Source: Oscarella lobularis
Lineage: Eukaryota; Porifera; Homoscleromorpha; Homosclerophorida; Oscarellidae
Reading direction: 5' to 3'
Assembly (NCBI RefSeq): GCF_947507565.1
Contig: NC_089188.1
Coordinates: forward strand, 2,294,001-2,358,000
Length of the DNA stretch: 64,000 nucleotides
Shown here: one piece after another, positions 37,337 through 47,480 of the stretch
Numbering within the stretch: the first letter of the stretch is position 1
Layout: every line of letters begins with the position of its first letter
Made by a program: the position numbers and the translations under genes
The notes under the pieces: generated by a model
What the model was told of the DNA's origin: nothing
Database searches by the model: none
What the model saw: only the letters and a program-made list of their open reading frames with translations

Positions 37337-38116
37337 ATGGCGAGCGAAGCTGGCAGTGACGCCGGCGTCGCTGACTTGAGCGATACGCGCAGCACCGATT
37401 CGGACGTTTCTGCGACGTCGAATGCGAGTCGCTATAGCGCGGCGGCGGCGGCAGCGGCGGCGCGAAGCAAAGCGTCGACGTCGAAGAAGAAACGATCTGC
37501 GACGGCGCTCAAACCCGATTCGGATATGTGGAGTTCCATGGCTGTCGTCGATTGGGACGACGGCGAGTCGGAAGCGACCGAGTGCAGCGTCGAATGTATC
37601 GAAACGGATGTAGGCGAATCGTTGATACGCGCTGCGCAGAATGGCGACGTTGCGCTCGTCGAAACAATCCTGCGCGGATGCGACGCGGATGTTCTCAACT
37701 ATCGAGACCCGGATGGTTACACTCCAATGCACCGGGCAACGTACAACGGTCACGTGGACGTCATGAAAAAGCTCCTATTGGCCGGCGCTGACGTTCGCGC
37801 GGTGACTGACGACGGATGGGAACCGCTTCATTGCGCCTGTCGATGGAATCAGACCGAAGCGGCGGCGCTGCTTTTACAGAACGGCGCTTCGGTGAACGCA
37901 AAGACGCGCGGCGGGCAAACGCCGCTTCATTTAGCCAGTTCCATGCGCGACGGCGGCGCGACGATTTGCCTTTTGCTTTCGAAAGGCGACGTCGTCGAAG
38001 CGCAGGCGAAAAACGCGGCCGGCGAAACGCCAGTCGATTTAGCGAGACGCTCAGGGGTCCACGCTTGTCTCTTTGAAATGGTAGATAGGGCGGTCTTGGA
38101 TGCTTTGAAGTATTAG
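37337..38116 (+). CDS. ANKRD49: Ankyrin-repeat protein, ANKRD49-like
   Basis: A single uninterrupted reading frame of 259 codons. A serine- and alanine-rich N-terminus is followed by an acidic WDDGE segment and four ankyrin repeats: LIRAAQNGDVALVETILRG, DGYTPMHRATYNGHVDVMKK, DGWEPLHCACRWNQTEAAAL and GGQTPLHLASSMRDGGATIC. A short tail ends in VDRAVLDALKY. Size and layout fit ANKRD49, a small nuclear or cytoplasmic ankyrin protein. The gene is intronless in a region where most genes are split. Ankyrin proteins are alike, so orthology is likely but not certain. Confidence 0.78.
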   Translation: MASEAGSDAGVADLSDTRSTDSDVSATSNASRYSAAAAAAAARSKASTSKKKRSATALKPDSDMWSSMAVVDWDDGESEATECSVECIETDVGESLIRAAQNGDVALVETILRGCDADVLNYRDPDGYTPMHRATYNGHVDVMKKLLLAGADVRAVTDDGWEPLHCACRWNQTEAAALLLQNGASVNAKTRGGQTPLHLASSMRDGGATICLLLSKGDVVEAQAKNAAGETPVDLARRSGVHACLFEMVDRAVLDALKY

Positions 38117-38435
38117 GGGGGCACCCGCGAGCACACAAGGTATCGATCATCTTCTGTTTGTTTTGATTATTAGCACAGTTTGTTGATAAATAAGCTAGAG
38201 TCTGGGGGGCTACTTTTTTTGGGTCGAGACAGCGTAATGCGTTTTAGTTCGTCTATATATATGCCTCGTTCTCTTCCCTGAAGCGATGTGTCGATTACGG
38301 TGAGAGCGTCATACAGCGTAGGGGTTCTAATGTTTAATGGTACTGTAGCCCTCCCTCCGGATGTTCCTCCCCTCCACGCTTACTATATTAGCCAGTGACA
38401 CCCGTCTGATGTTTACTTGTTCCCAACGCGCCGTG

Positions 38436-39044
38436 ATGAATAGAAATCGTCGACGAACGACCCCTTTGGACGTTGGCTCGCTCAATCAGGCTTTAGATCG
38501 AATCCAAGCCGAAATGGCCTATCTTGTTTCGCGTGGCTGGATGACCGAGCGGAGTAGGAAAGTCGTTGAAGCCGAATTGCCTAAGAAATTTACGATGAAT
38601 CGCGAGAAATCGCGACCGCGCGTGCTAAATATTGCCAAGTAAGAGAACCAGAGAGGACATCGTCTTGTGATCGAGCCTTAGGGTGGGGTTTTTTCCTTTA
38701 GGGAGTCCACGGAAGTGCACCATCGGAATGCCGTCATTGGATTCGACGAGGTGGACTTGCCAGAGGAAATGATTTTGCCGCCGCCGCAAAGTCAACATCG
38801 CGGCGGTTCTTTATCCGACTCGGACAGCGAAAAGAGTGATGATGATGATTCACGATTCTGCGACGCCGTTGACGCAGTCTGGGCTGAGTCAGACTACGAA
38901 GGCAGTGACGAAGATGAACTTTCTTTTAAACGTGGTGACGTCATATGCCATTTCCGGCAACTGGGCGGCGGCTGGGGTCGCGGGATCCTCAAAGGCAAGG
39001 TGGGAATATTTCCATTAGCGCACGTCGAACCGACGTACCGGTAG
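38436..39044 (+). CDS. Small SH3-domain protein
   Basis: Two exons, 38436-38638 and 38702-39044, join in phase. An in-frame ATG at 38361 would add 25 residues. The N-terminal helix-rich segment (LNQALDRIQAEMAYLVSRGWM then LPKKF) resembles the short N-terminal region of yeast Lsb1/Pin3-type SH3 proteins. After an acidic serine linker, the C-terminus is an SH3 domain: AESDYEGSDEDELSFKRGDV, then GGGWGRGILKGKVGIFPLAHVE. SH3 domains bind proline-rich partners, often actin regulators. The exact orthologue is not clear. Confidence 0.7.
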
Positions 39045-39253
39045 TACAGTCACGAAGACCTTTGTGTGCTTCTTTCTGCATTGTTATCATTCCCCCCTAC
39101 ATTTTATTTATACACGCGAAGCTCAAGTAAGACCCCACAAGATGGTTTTATTTTGTCCCTACGTAAACCACCACCACAGACAACGACAAAACAACAAAAC
39201 GCGCGCGCGCTAAAGAAAGAGCAAATGCCCCTCCCCCCCTTTGCTTGCAGTTC

Positions 39254-39760
39254 CTAGAAGTTCTTGAGAAAATGTTCGGCGCAGATACGGGCTCTCGCGT
39301 TCAAGGCCAATTTCATTTCGCTGACTTCCTTATCGATGTCTTCCATGAATTGTATGATAAAGTCGACGAGCTTGTGCTTGAACATGGCCTCCGTGTGAAA
39401 ATTGGTGACGAGAAAGCTGACGTCGTAGCCTTCGATCGGTTTTCGACGCAAAATGACGAAATTCTCGGCGCGCATCATCATAAAACGCATGAACTTGTGA
39501 CAAAGTATCTTCTCGATTTCGTCCGCCTGCTTAATGCCGATGCTGACGCGAAGCGAGTTGATGGAGCCCTCGATGAGAACGCGCTCCTTTTCGTTTCGGC
39601 TCACGACGATCGGCGTGAGGAGAATCTCCTTATTCGTTCGTATTTCCACCTCCGGCTTGTTGTGACGCTCGACGACTTGCGACGAGAAGTTTTCGAGGCA
39701 CATCGCCGCTTCGAGACTCGCTCGAACCGCGTTCAAGTACGGTCGCAGCGTCGCCGACAT
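39254..39760 (-). CDS. ARPC4: Arp2/3 complex subunit 4 (ARPC4, p20-ARC)
   Basis: An uninterrupted minus-strand frame of 168 codons, exactly the family length. The start is [20 protein letters not shown] and the end AEHFLKNF; motifs such as [33 protein letters not shown] and [20 protein letters not shown] are near-identical to animal ARPC4. It is one of seven Arp2/3 subunits and forms the structural core with ARPC2, nucleating branched actin. The gene has no introns. It is divergent from the next plus-strand gene, with 80 bp between start codons. Confidence 0.97.
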   Translation of the reverse strand: MSATLRPYLNAVRASLEAAMCLENFSSQVVERHNKPEVEIRTNKEILLTPIVVSRNEKERVLIEGSINSLRVSIGIKQADEIEKILCHKFMRFMMMRAENFVILRRKPIEGYDVSFLVTNFHTEAMFKHKLVDFIIQFMEDIDKEVSEMKLALNARARICAEHFLKNF

Positions 39761-39840
39761 CCTCCCCTGTCTCAGTGGTCTCAGTCTAGGAGCCTATATA
39801 CGGGCCGCTTTAGTATCGTGCGTTCGTGGGTCACGTGAAG
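39761..39840. promoter_or_regulatory. Bidirectional promoter, ARPC4 / unknown gene
   Basis: 80 bp separate divergent start codons. A CACGTG-like GTCACGTGA box lies near 39830-39838, and TATATA occurs near 39794-39799. Confidence 0.45.
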
Positions 39841-41081
39841 ATGTCGGCGAATGTAAATTTGTCTGCACACTGGTCTCTTTCGCGACGTTTTCTCTGCGTT
39901 TAGGATAAGAAAAAGCTACAGTTGTTTCTTGCGGAAACGTTTCGGCTTGGCTGCGTCAAGGTAGACGCTTGCGCGAAGGTAGATTTTGATTTTTCGTTCG
40001 ATTTTTCGATTCTCGAGGGTTTCAAATACTTCGTTTCGTACATGAGAGGAAGAGAGGAGCTAATCTGCAAAATTGTGAACGAACCGCGCGTAAGAAATCG
40101 CATCGTCGCAAAAAAAAGAAAAAAAAATCAATTTTTTAGAGTCTCATTACTCCGTCATCGACTCCCGGCGGATCGTTGAGCGGAAGTTTTGAAACATCCG
40201 GCATCGAACTGCCGAGAAACCAGTTCGACATCACGAAGAAATAATTAAATATTTGAGCATTTTTTTCAAGGCAATCCTTTATGATATCTCATCGATCTCA
40301 AAGAAGGTATACCACAGTATGACGTCATAGCTCTCACAGTACTATATCCTCTTCTAAGACTCAGTGGTTATGGTTTCATTGACGTGGGTTTGCCACCAGC
40401 CAGCCCAAGTGATAGAGAAATAGACTCAACAGTATGTGAAAAATTAAAAAAATCAATAACGAATATAATGATTAAATGCAGGACGATGATTTGACAATGT
40501 TTCTAATAGCTGGCTATAGTCGATATAACTGTCCCTATGTGTGGGTAAGACCAGGTTCCAATCAAATTTCATTGTTCTACTTGTATCATGTACGTAGGTG
40601 CGATCGAATCACGAACGACTCGTTCGTCTCAGCGGCGAAACCCCAAGTGCAAAGGACAACCCGTTGAAGTTGGATTCAACGAGTCGATGGAGCGAAGAAG
40701 GCGAGAAATCATCATAATAAATTATTAGTATTTATTTTTATTTTTTAGATATTAAAATTTGGGACATTGTTGCTGAATTGGTGAGCATTTGCACGATGCC
40801 CGCGCCAAAGAATCCTTTTGCTGTCGACATTGAATATTTTCAAAGTCTTCCTTTGGCCGAAAGTGTTTTGGCTACGGGAGCTATGGCGAATTTTCTTCGG
40901 ACAGTACTTGCTCATAAAGAGCACTTCTACGACGCTAAAAGTGAGTCTAAATCTATTTATTTATTTATTATTTATTATTTTTCTATAAGTGTTTGAGGAT
41001 TTGACTATGGTTACCCAGAAACATTTTCAAGATTTTTCAGCTTTATCTAACCAAGAAGCGAAGACTCCGACCGTACTGTGA
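39841..41081 (+). CDS. Unrecognised multi-exon protein
   Basis: A four-codon first exon (MSAN) joins, over an intron ending at about 39903, an exon encoding DKKKLQLFLAETFRLGCVKV and, in the same frame, FSILEGFKYFVSYMRGREEL. Later exons encode LITPSSTPGGSLSG, QYDVIALTVLYPLLRLSGYG, DDDLTMFLIAGYSRYNCPYVW, VRSNHERLVRLSGETP, IWDIVAELVSICTMPAPKNP and MFEDLTMVTQKHFQDFSAL. The stop TGA is at 41079-41081, 71 bp before IFT81. The composition is that of an ordinary soluble, helical protein with conserved-looking aromatic motifs. I do not recognise the family. The joins near 40160-40330 and 40650-40745 are ambiguous, and two adjacent genes (split near 40244) cannot be excluded. Confidence 0.45.
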
Positions 41082-41152
41082 GTTTGTGAAATAAAGTCAA
41101 TCCGGGAACGTTGTTGTCTTATCCGGGGGATCGCGTCTCTTCGTCTCCGAAA

Positions 41153-44100
41153 ATGAGCCAACAACTCAAGTTCATCATCGAAAAGCTGAACGCTGTTCCA
41201 TTTCGACGAAACTTCAACCTAATAAGGTAGAAATATTCGAGAAGGGACCCGCACGTCATTCGTTTGACGGTTTCCCTGGCAACAAAGTCAATTCTTTCAT
41301 TTCCAGCTTCGACGCTCTCGAACCGTTCGGTCTGCTTCAAGTCCTCAACGATGTCCTCGCCGAAATCGGTTCCCAGGTAATGAAAACTCTCATTCGCGCG
41401 CCCTCGTTCGATCTCCCTCTCAGAACAAAGTCGATCTTCGCGAAGAGGCTCCCGAACAGACGGCAATACGCATGCTCAACTTTCTTCGCATACTCGGCTA
41501 CAAACCCAACGTCGAAGCTGGCGGAAACATGTATGTAATCGTCGTTTTTCGAAGGGGGAGGGGCTCCAAAATTAATTTTTATCTAGCGCTTCGTTTCGCA
41601 ACGGTCTCGTTCAGGCGGAAAAACAGATCGTTTATCCGCTTCTTCATTGGCTACTTCAGCGTCTTTCTGAGCTGAAAAAACGCGCGTATTTGGCTAAGTT
41701 TCTCGTCAGGATTGAAGTCCCGGCTGAGCATCTTCACGACGAGCAAGTAGCTGAAGTGTATCAAGGGGTAAGATAAGGAATGCGGTTCTTATTGAAAATA
41801 AATTTATTTTGAGTCATTTTAGTATGAAGATTTGATGGCGCAGTTCAAGGAACTTCACAAGACGGCGGGACAATTGAAATCGTCTGGTTTTTCGACAGCA
41901 GAAATTAGAAAAGTAAAAATGAATTTTTTGAGGGGGGGACATAAATATAAATAATTTTTTTATTAATAGGATATAGGAAACATGGAAGACGAACGAGAAC
42001 AGCTTCAAAAGAGAGTCGAACGACTACAAAGACGAGTAAAAAATCAAGAGAGCATTAATTAAAAAATAAAAAATTGACTTTAATTATTTCTCAGGTACAG
42101 TCAATTCCTGATTATGAACAACTCCTCAGCGCTTGCCAAGAACTTAGAATGGAACGCGAAAAGGAAGGCCACATTGCGGAAATGAAACGACAGCAAAAAA
42201 ATCAAGTGGGTCCTATAAGAAAAAAAGTTTCAAAATTTATTTATTTTTCTTAGGTTTTGCATATGGATCAGAAGCTCTATCGTACTGGGCAGCAGCTTCG
42301 AGATTTGAAGGCGACTCTTATGGGAGCTACAGCTGAAGGTTAGATTGAAAAATTCTAATTCTATTATTTGAATTTGGGGGGTTAGGTTTGCTTCGGCAGT
42401 TGGAAGAGGAGAACAAAGTCAATTCGTACATGTGTAATGAAAAATTGCCAAAGGTGAGAAAACTTCAGATTAATTAATTAATTTATTGAGAGTATTTGTA
42501 GGAAGTTGATTCGTTGAAAATGAAGTGTAGTGACATGGAACAGGTTCTATCAATGCCGGCGCTATCTGAGTCGGATTTGGACGAATTGCAAGATCAAGTG
42601 AGTGCACCTCATTATAGCCTATCTTCTCTTACATAAAAGTCACTAAGATTGATGAAGCAAATGAAGAAATTAACGCTCTTGTCGAAAAGAGGATGCTGCG
42701 AGCCAATCCAGCGGACGACAAGCTGGCTATTGTTCGGCAACAGGTGAAGAAGGCATTATTAAGCCCGAATCACAACGCAACGCGTAACGTATAAGAGATA
42801 GGCAACTTCAATGTATAAATAGAGTCTTAGTGAGAATGAGAGTCTCAGTTGTTCACGATTTTTGACCATGAAATTTCCAGTATACGAGATCATGGATCTA
42901 GATACTTTATATGACGTCTTCACTTTACACAAACTGAAGACACATTCACAGTCACAGACTAAGAGTTTTTGTAGACTGAGATAGAGTTTTTTAACGACAG
43001 TCTCGGTTTTAAATGACACTGCCACACGCAAACTGACTGACTCCTTGTAAACTTTGACTCATGCAAAGTCTCACTTTGAAACGAGAGTCTCGGTTGTTCC
43101 GTGCTTTAGTTTCTCCACTTTAGAGATGGAATCACTAGATAGTACGTTGGCCTTTAGTTTTGTGACATTCTTTTCCTTCCAGGCTTCTATGATACAACGT
43201 AAGAAGGAAATGGCTATGGAAAATCTGAAGGAAGCCATGGAGGAGGTTCGCTTTAGAAAATTATTCAATTGAAATAGTTATCTTGGGGTTTTAGCTTGCG
43301 AGCTTAGATGTTGATTTGAAAGAGAAACGGGAGGCTTTGAAGGAAATGGGTGGCGCTGTGCCGTCAGCTGAGGAGGCAAGTGTATAGAAATTTATATACA
43401 AAATTAATATTTTTTTAGATGAAAACCTATGTATCGACGCTGAGAGTAAAGGGAATCGAGTATAAGCGAAAGAGAGCCGAGTTGGCTGAGATCAGAGACG
43501 AAGTAAGCGTTCTTAGTCGAACGGAGGAAATTCTTCGTTCGAAGGACGACAGCGTTGGCGATTATCTGGTAAGTCAAACTGGAGGTTATTTAGAATTGTT
43601 CTATGGGCTTATAGAGTAAGCTGGAAGAAGAGAAAGGGATATCTGGGTATCAAAAAACGCAAGAAGAGCTTGAAAAGGTTATTAGGTAACATTCTGATAT
43701 ACCTACTTTGATTTTTGGGGCAAGGTCTCTACAATGAAAAGCGAACTGGATGAACGGAAGGGAAAGACTTTAGAGGGAATATCTGAGATGGTAGGGACCG
43801 GCTAGGGGGCGTCACACTGCCTGCAGAGTCGCGTCTCTTTAGGCCAAACGACTACATGAAACGATTATGCAGAAGAGAACTAAATTGGCTCCTATTATTC
43901 GAGAATTGAGACCTCTGAGACAAGAGCATCAGGTAGAGTGCCAGTTCCAATGGAGGGGTTTCCTATTCTTCGAGACTAGGATCTTGTTGCTGAGCACGAA
44001 GAGAAAAAAGCCGTTTATGACACGACATTAGCTGGGCTAGAAAGCAATCTTTCTAAACTAGAACAGGTCTCAGGGATACGCCTTTTTTTCTGCGACGCTT

Positions 44101-44702
44101 TCTAGGAGGGTCTTCTATAGGAGGTGAAAGCGTATCGCGAAGAGATTTTGTTGGAGCAGAGCCGGTATCATTATTTGATGGCGATGAAGAAGGTTACGGA
44201 GGAGAAACAGAGGCGAGTTGCCGCGGAAATGAAGAGCTACGTGTCGACAGCGGACGCGGAGAGGAAGAAATCGTATCGGGACTTGTATACGAAGAAAATT
44301 CAGGAGCAGGAGAATCAAGGAAAGGTGAGCTTTTGATTTTATGAGAGAATCAACGTTACGTAGCGTGACGTGACGTAATATGGTCCGTGATGTCACAAAG
44401 GCAAGCGACCAATCAAGAGAAGAGTTCTTGTGTTATTACGTCTTCATATTGAATATTTTCTCAAGGCTTTGCGTGAGAAGCAAAAGGCAGTGCGGGAGTC
44501 TCATGGTCCCAGTATGAGGCAGATGAAAATGTGGAAAGTGAGAAAAAATGGAGGCGGGGGGTTATTTGAACGCTATTTTCTTTCATAGGATCTTGAAAAA
44601 TTGATGCAGTGCAAGAGGGAGTGCTTTGCCAAGCAGCAAGAGGAACGAAGGCAGGAAGCGCTCGCAGAACAGGATATTATTGAAGACAGACTCGTTCTTT
44701 AA
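41153..44702 (+). CDS. IFT81: Intraflagellar transport protein 81
   Basis: The start ATG is at 41153 ([21 protein letters not shown]) and the stop TAA ends at 44702. About 20 exons follow animal IFT81 from end to end. An N-terminal calponin-homology-like, tubulin-binding region ([35 protein letters not shown]) is followed by long coiled coil ([36 protein letters not shown]). The tail, [29 protein letters not shown], ends in EDRLVL. IFT81 pairs with IFT74 in the IFT-B core and carries tubulin along cilia. One intron (42744-43182, 439 bp) is much longer than its neighbours and holds repeated AGTCTC motifs. Confidence 0.95.
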
Positions 44703-44865
44703 TGTTTATCTGTTAAAATCTCCGTTATTTGACGCGATATCGAGAAGGGTCACGTGGAGGAGTCTGATTGGGCACTCGCAAACGATGTCGTCATTATTGC
44801 GCTATTATTAGCCGGCCATCACGTACAGTACGGTACACGTCGACTGACGAGCAAACGAAACAGCG

Positions 44866-46038
44866 ATGAACCGACTTCTGAACCGCCGAGGCTTGTCTTT
44901 GAAGACTCTAACAGACTTCTCCTCACTGTAAGTCAACGCAGCGAAGCGCCCGGGGCCCCCTTTCACTTTCGACGCGCAGGGAAGATTCGACGCGAAAGCA
45001 TTTGAAAAACGTCTACAGCTGCCTGTCCCTCTCAATGCTAGCGGCAGCGGGAGGCAGCGCTGTTCACTTGGGCGGCGTTTTCAGAGTGCGATAATCGATC
45101 TTTTTTTTTGTAGCACCTAGCCTAATTTGAATATCTCATAGGGTGGAATTCTGGCCAGTTTGGTGTCTTTCGGCTTTTTGATGGCGCTCATGTTCACGAA
45201 AAATTCGAAGGGAAATTCGATGAAACGAATGGGTAAATTTCAAAGTTTTTTTTATCAATATCGATATCAATATTCGCACATTTCTTAAGGTTTTCTTATG
45301 GGATTTGCTGCGTGCACCGGTATGACGAAACGTTCCCGTATAAAACACATGACTATTTCTCTATCTAGGTCTTGGTCTTGGACCCATTCTCGATTTTGCA
45401 GTGGCCGTGGATCCAAGGTACACTTTTGTCGTTCTCATATCATTTCACTTCAATTTTTTTAAAAGTATTATCCCCACTGCTTTTCTTGGCACGTGCGTCA
45501 TCTTTGCGAGTTTCACTCTCAGTGCCCTCTGGGCTAAACAGAGATCTTATCTCTATATGGGCGGTAAATCTCAATTTTTATATATTGATGTATTTGACTC
45601 TATCCTGTTTTTTAGGGACGTTGTTTTCTTGTCTGAATTTGCTGATGTTGGCGGGGTTAATCAATCTCTTCGCTCGTTCCACCTTTCTCTTCAATGCAAG
45701 TGTCTTTCCTTTCTATCAACATTTATAATATTAATTCTATAGATTCAACTCTACGGTGGTCTTGCTCTCATGTGCGCTTTTGTTTTGTTTGATACTCAGT
45801 TGATTGTGGAGAAGCGTCGTAGTGGAGACGATGATTTCATCTGGTATGCTCTTTCTAGTACTGTAGTCACGTGTTTCTATTGGTTTTTATATAGGCATTC
45901 TGTTGATTTGTTTATTGACTTTATTGACATTTTCCGTCGTCTTGTAATCATCCTCGGAATGAACAAGGTTCGATAATATTGCCTCTTATATACCTATGAA
46001 TATTTCTTTTTGAGCAGAAGAAGAACAACAAGGATTAA
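44866..46038 (+). CDS. TMBIM6: Bax inhibitor 1 (TMBIM6)
   Basis: The start is [20 protein letters not shown] at 44866. Nine or ten small exons join in phase. The protein has six to seven hydrophobic helices with BI-1 motifs: [77 protein letters not shown] and [19 protein letters not shown]. The final exon (KKNNKD, stop 46036-46038) supplies the short lysine-rich tail typical of the family. BI-1 sits in the ER membrane, mediates pH-sensitive calcium leak and protects from stress-induced death. If the last intron is not spliced, the frame would end early as MNKVR. Confidence 0.95.
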
Positions 46039-46183
46039 ACTGTGATGAATCCGTTGGTGTTTTGCTGTTGTCTGTGTAAAGATTTAAGCTGTTGCGTGTT
46101 TGTTCTTTTTTCTTCTGCGTATCGGTGCGTATCGTTGCGTATTTTGTCTCCTTCCGAGTCCCTCGCGTTCTCTCTGTGCAAAC

Positions 46184-47446
46184 ATGCCTTTGGAGTTCGA
46201 AATCGCGCCCGGGCGTCGTGTCGGCGGCGACAATCCGTGCTTCGTTATCGCCGAAATCGGGCAGAACCATCAGGGCGATCTAGAAATCGCCAAACGAATG
46301 ATTCGACTCGTGAAGGAGGCGGGCGCCGATTGCGCCAAGTTTCAGAAGAGCGAACTCGACCACAAATTCAATAAAGCGGCATTAGAACGGCCCTACGTGA
46401 CGCCGAACTCGTGGGGCAAGACGTACGGCGAACACAAGCGCTATCTCGAATTTAGTCACAGCCAATATCGAGAATTGAAAGCGTACGCCGAAAACGAAGT
46501 TGGAATCATTTTCGCAGCCTCGGGAATGGACCAGGTAATTAATTAAATTAATTAATTAATTAATTAATTAATAATTATAGGCTGCTGCGGATTTTTTGCT
46601 CGACGATTTGCGAATTCCTTTTTTGAAAGTCGGCTCGGGTGATACGAACAATTTGCCGTATTTGGAGCACGTGGCAAAGAAGGGTTCACCTTTGGTCATA
46701 TCATCAGGTAGGCCATACATCAATTTATTATAATTAATCAGAATATTCTTCACTCTAGGAATGCAAAGCATGGATACAATGAGACGAGTGTATGAGACAG
46801 TGAAGCCGATTAATAGCAATTTTGCCCTTCTTCAATGCACAAGTGCCTATCCACTTGAGCCCAAGGACGTCCACCTCAATGTCATATCAGTAACACATAG
46901 AATTTCTTATTAATTAAATACATTAATACATGGATTTGATAGACATACAGAAAGGAATTTCCTGATATACCTATTGGTTATTCTGGTCACGAAAGTGGCG
47001 TTGCCATCACTCTCGCTGCCGTTGCCATTGGCGCTAAAATCATCGAACGTCACGTGACGCTAGATAAAACATGGAAAGGCAGCGATCATTCCGCCTCACT
47101 TTCTATGGACGAGCTTGCTGAAATGATAAAGAGCATTCGCATAGTAGAGGAATCTCTTGGCTCTTCTTTGAAAGCGATGAGACCCTGTGAATCGTACACT
47201 CACCAAAAAGTAATGAATAAATAATTGATTTTAATTATTAATGAGGCGTGGTTTTAGCTGGGGAAGAGTGTCGTTGCTGTTGGTGATATTTCCGCCGGTG
47301 ATACGCTCTCGATTGAGAAACTGGCTGTCAAGGTCGCCGAACCAAGGGGTTTTCCTCCCGAGCGAATTTACGAGCTAATAGGGAAGAAGACGAAAAAAGC
47401 GATCAAAGATGACGCGACCGTTCTCGAAGAAGACATTGAATTCTAG
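46184..47446 (+). CDS. NANS: N-acetylneuraminate synthase (sialic acid synthase)
   Basis: The start is MPLEFEIAPGRRVGGDNPCF at 46184 and the stop TAG is at 47444-47446. Family motifs run in order: FVIAEIGQNHQGDLEIAKRM, ADCAKFQKSEL, FLKVGSGDTNNLPYLE, LLQCTSAYPL, GYSGHESGVAITLAAVAIGA, IERHVTLD and KGSDHSASL. A C-terminal SAF (antifreeze-like) domain follows (GKSVVAVGDISAGDTLSIEK to ELIGKK). It condenses phosphoenolpyruvate with N-acetylmannosamine 6-phosphate to make Neu5Ac-9-phosphate in the cytosol. The presence of the enzyme implies endogenous sialic acid synthesis. The intron at 46535-46580 is only 46 bp and is almost wholly TTAA repeats. Confidence 0.95.
46535..46580. repeat. Intron composed of (TTAA)n
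   Basis: The complete 46-bp NANS intron, between GACCAG and GCTGCTGCG, consists of TTAA/ATTA units apart from its splice signals. Similar tracts occur in many other introns of the window, e.g. 8018-8042, 14876-14930 and 26761-26778. Confidence 0.85.
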
Positions 47447-47472
47447 GTTCTTCAGGACTTTTTTTCGTTTTC

Positions 47473-47478
47473 AATAAA
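47473..47478 (+). promoter_or_regulatory. Poly(A) signal AATAAA just before TBC1D19 start
   Basis: AATAAA lies 27 bp after the NANS stop and 2 bp before the next start codon. If used, cleavage would fall inside the TBC1D19 coding region, so the two transcripts would overlap or be processed together. Confidence 0.45.
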
Positions 47479-47480
47479 TT

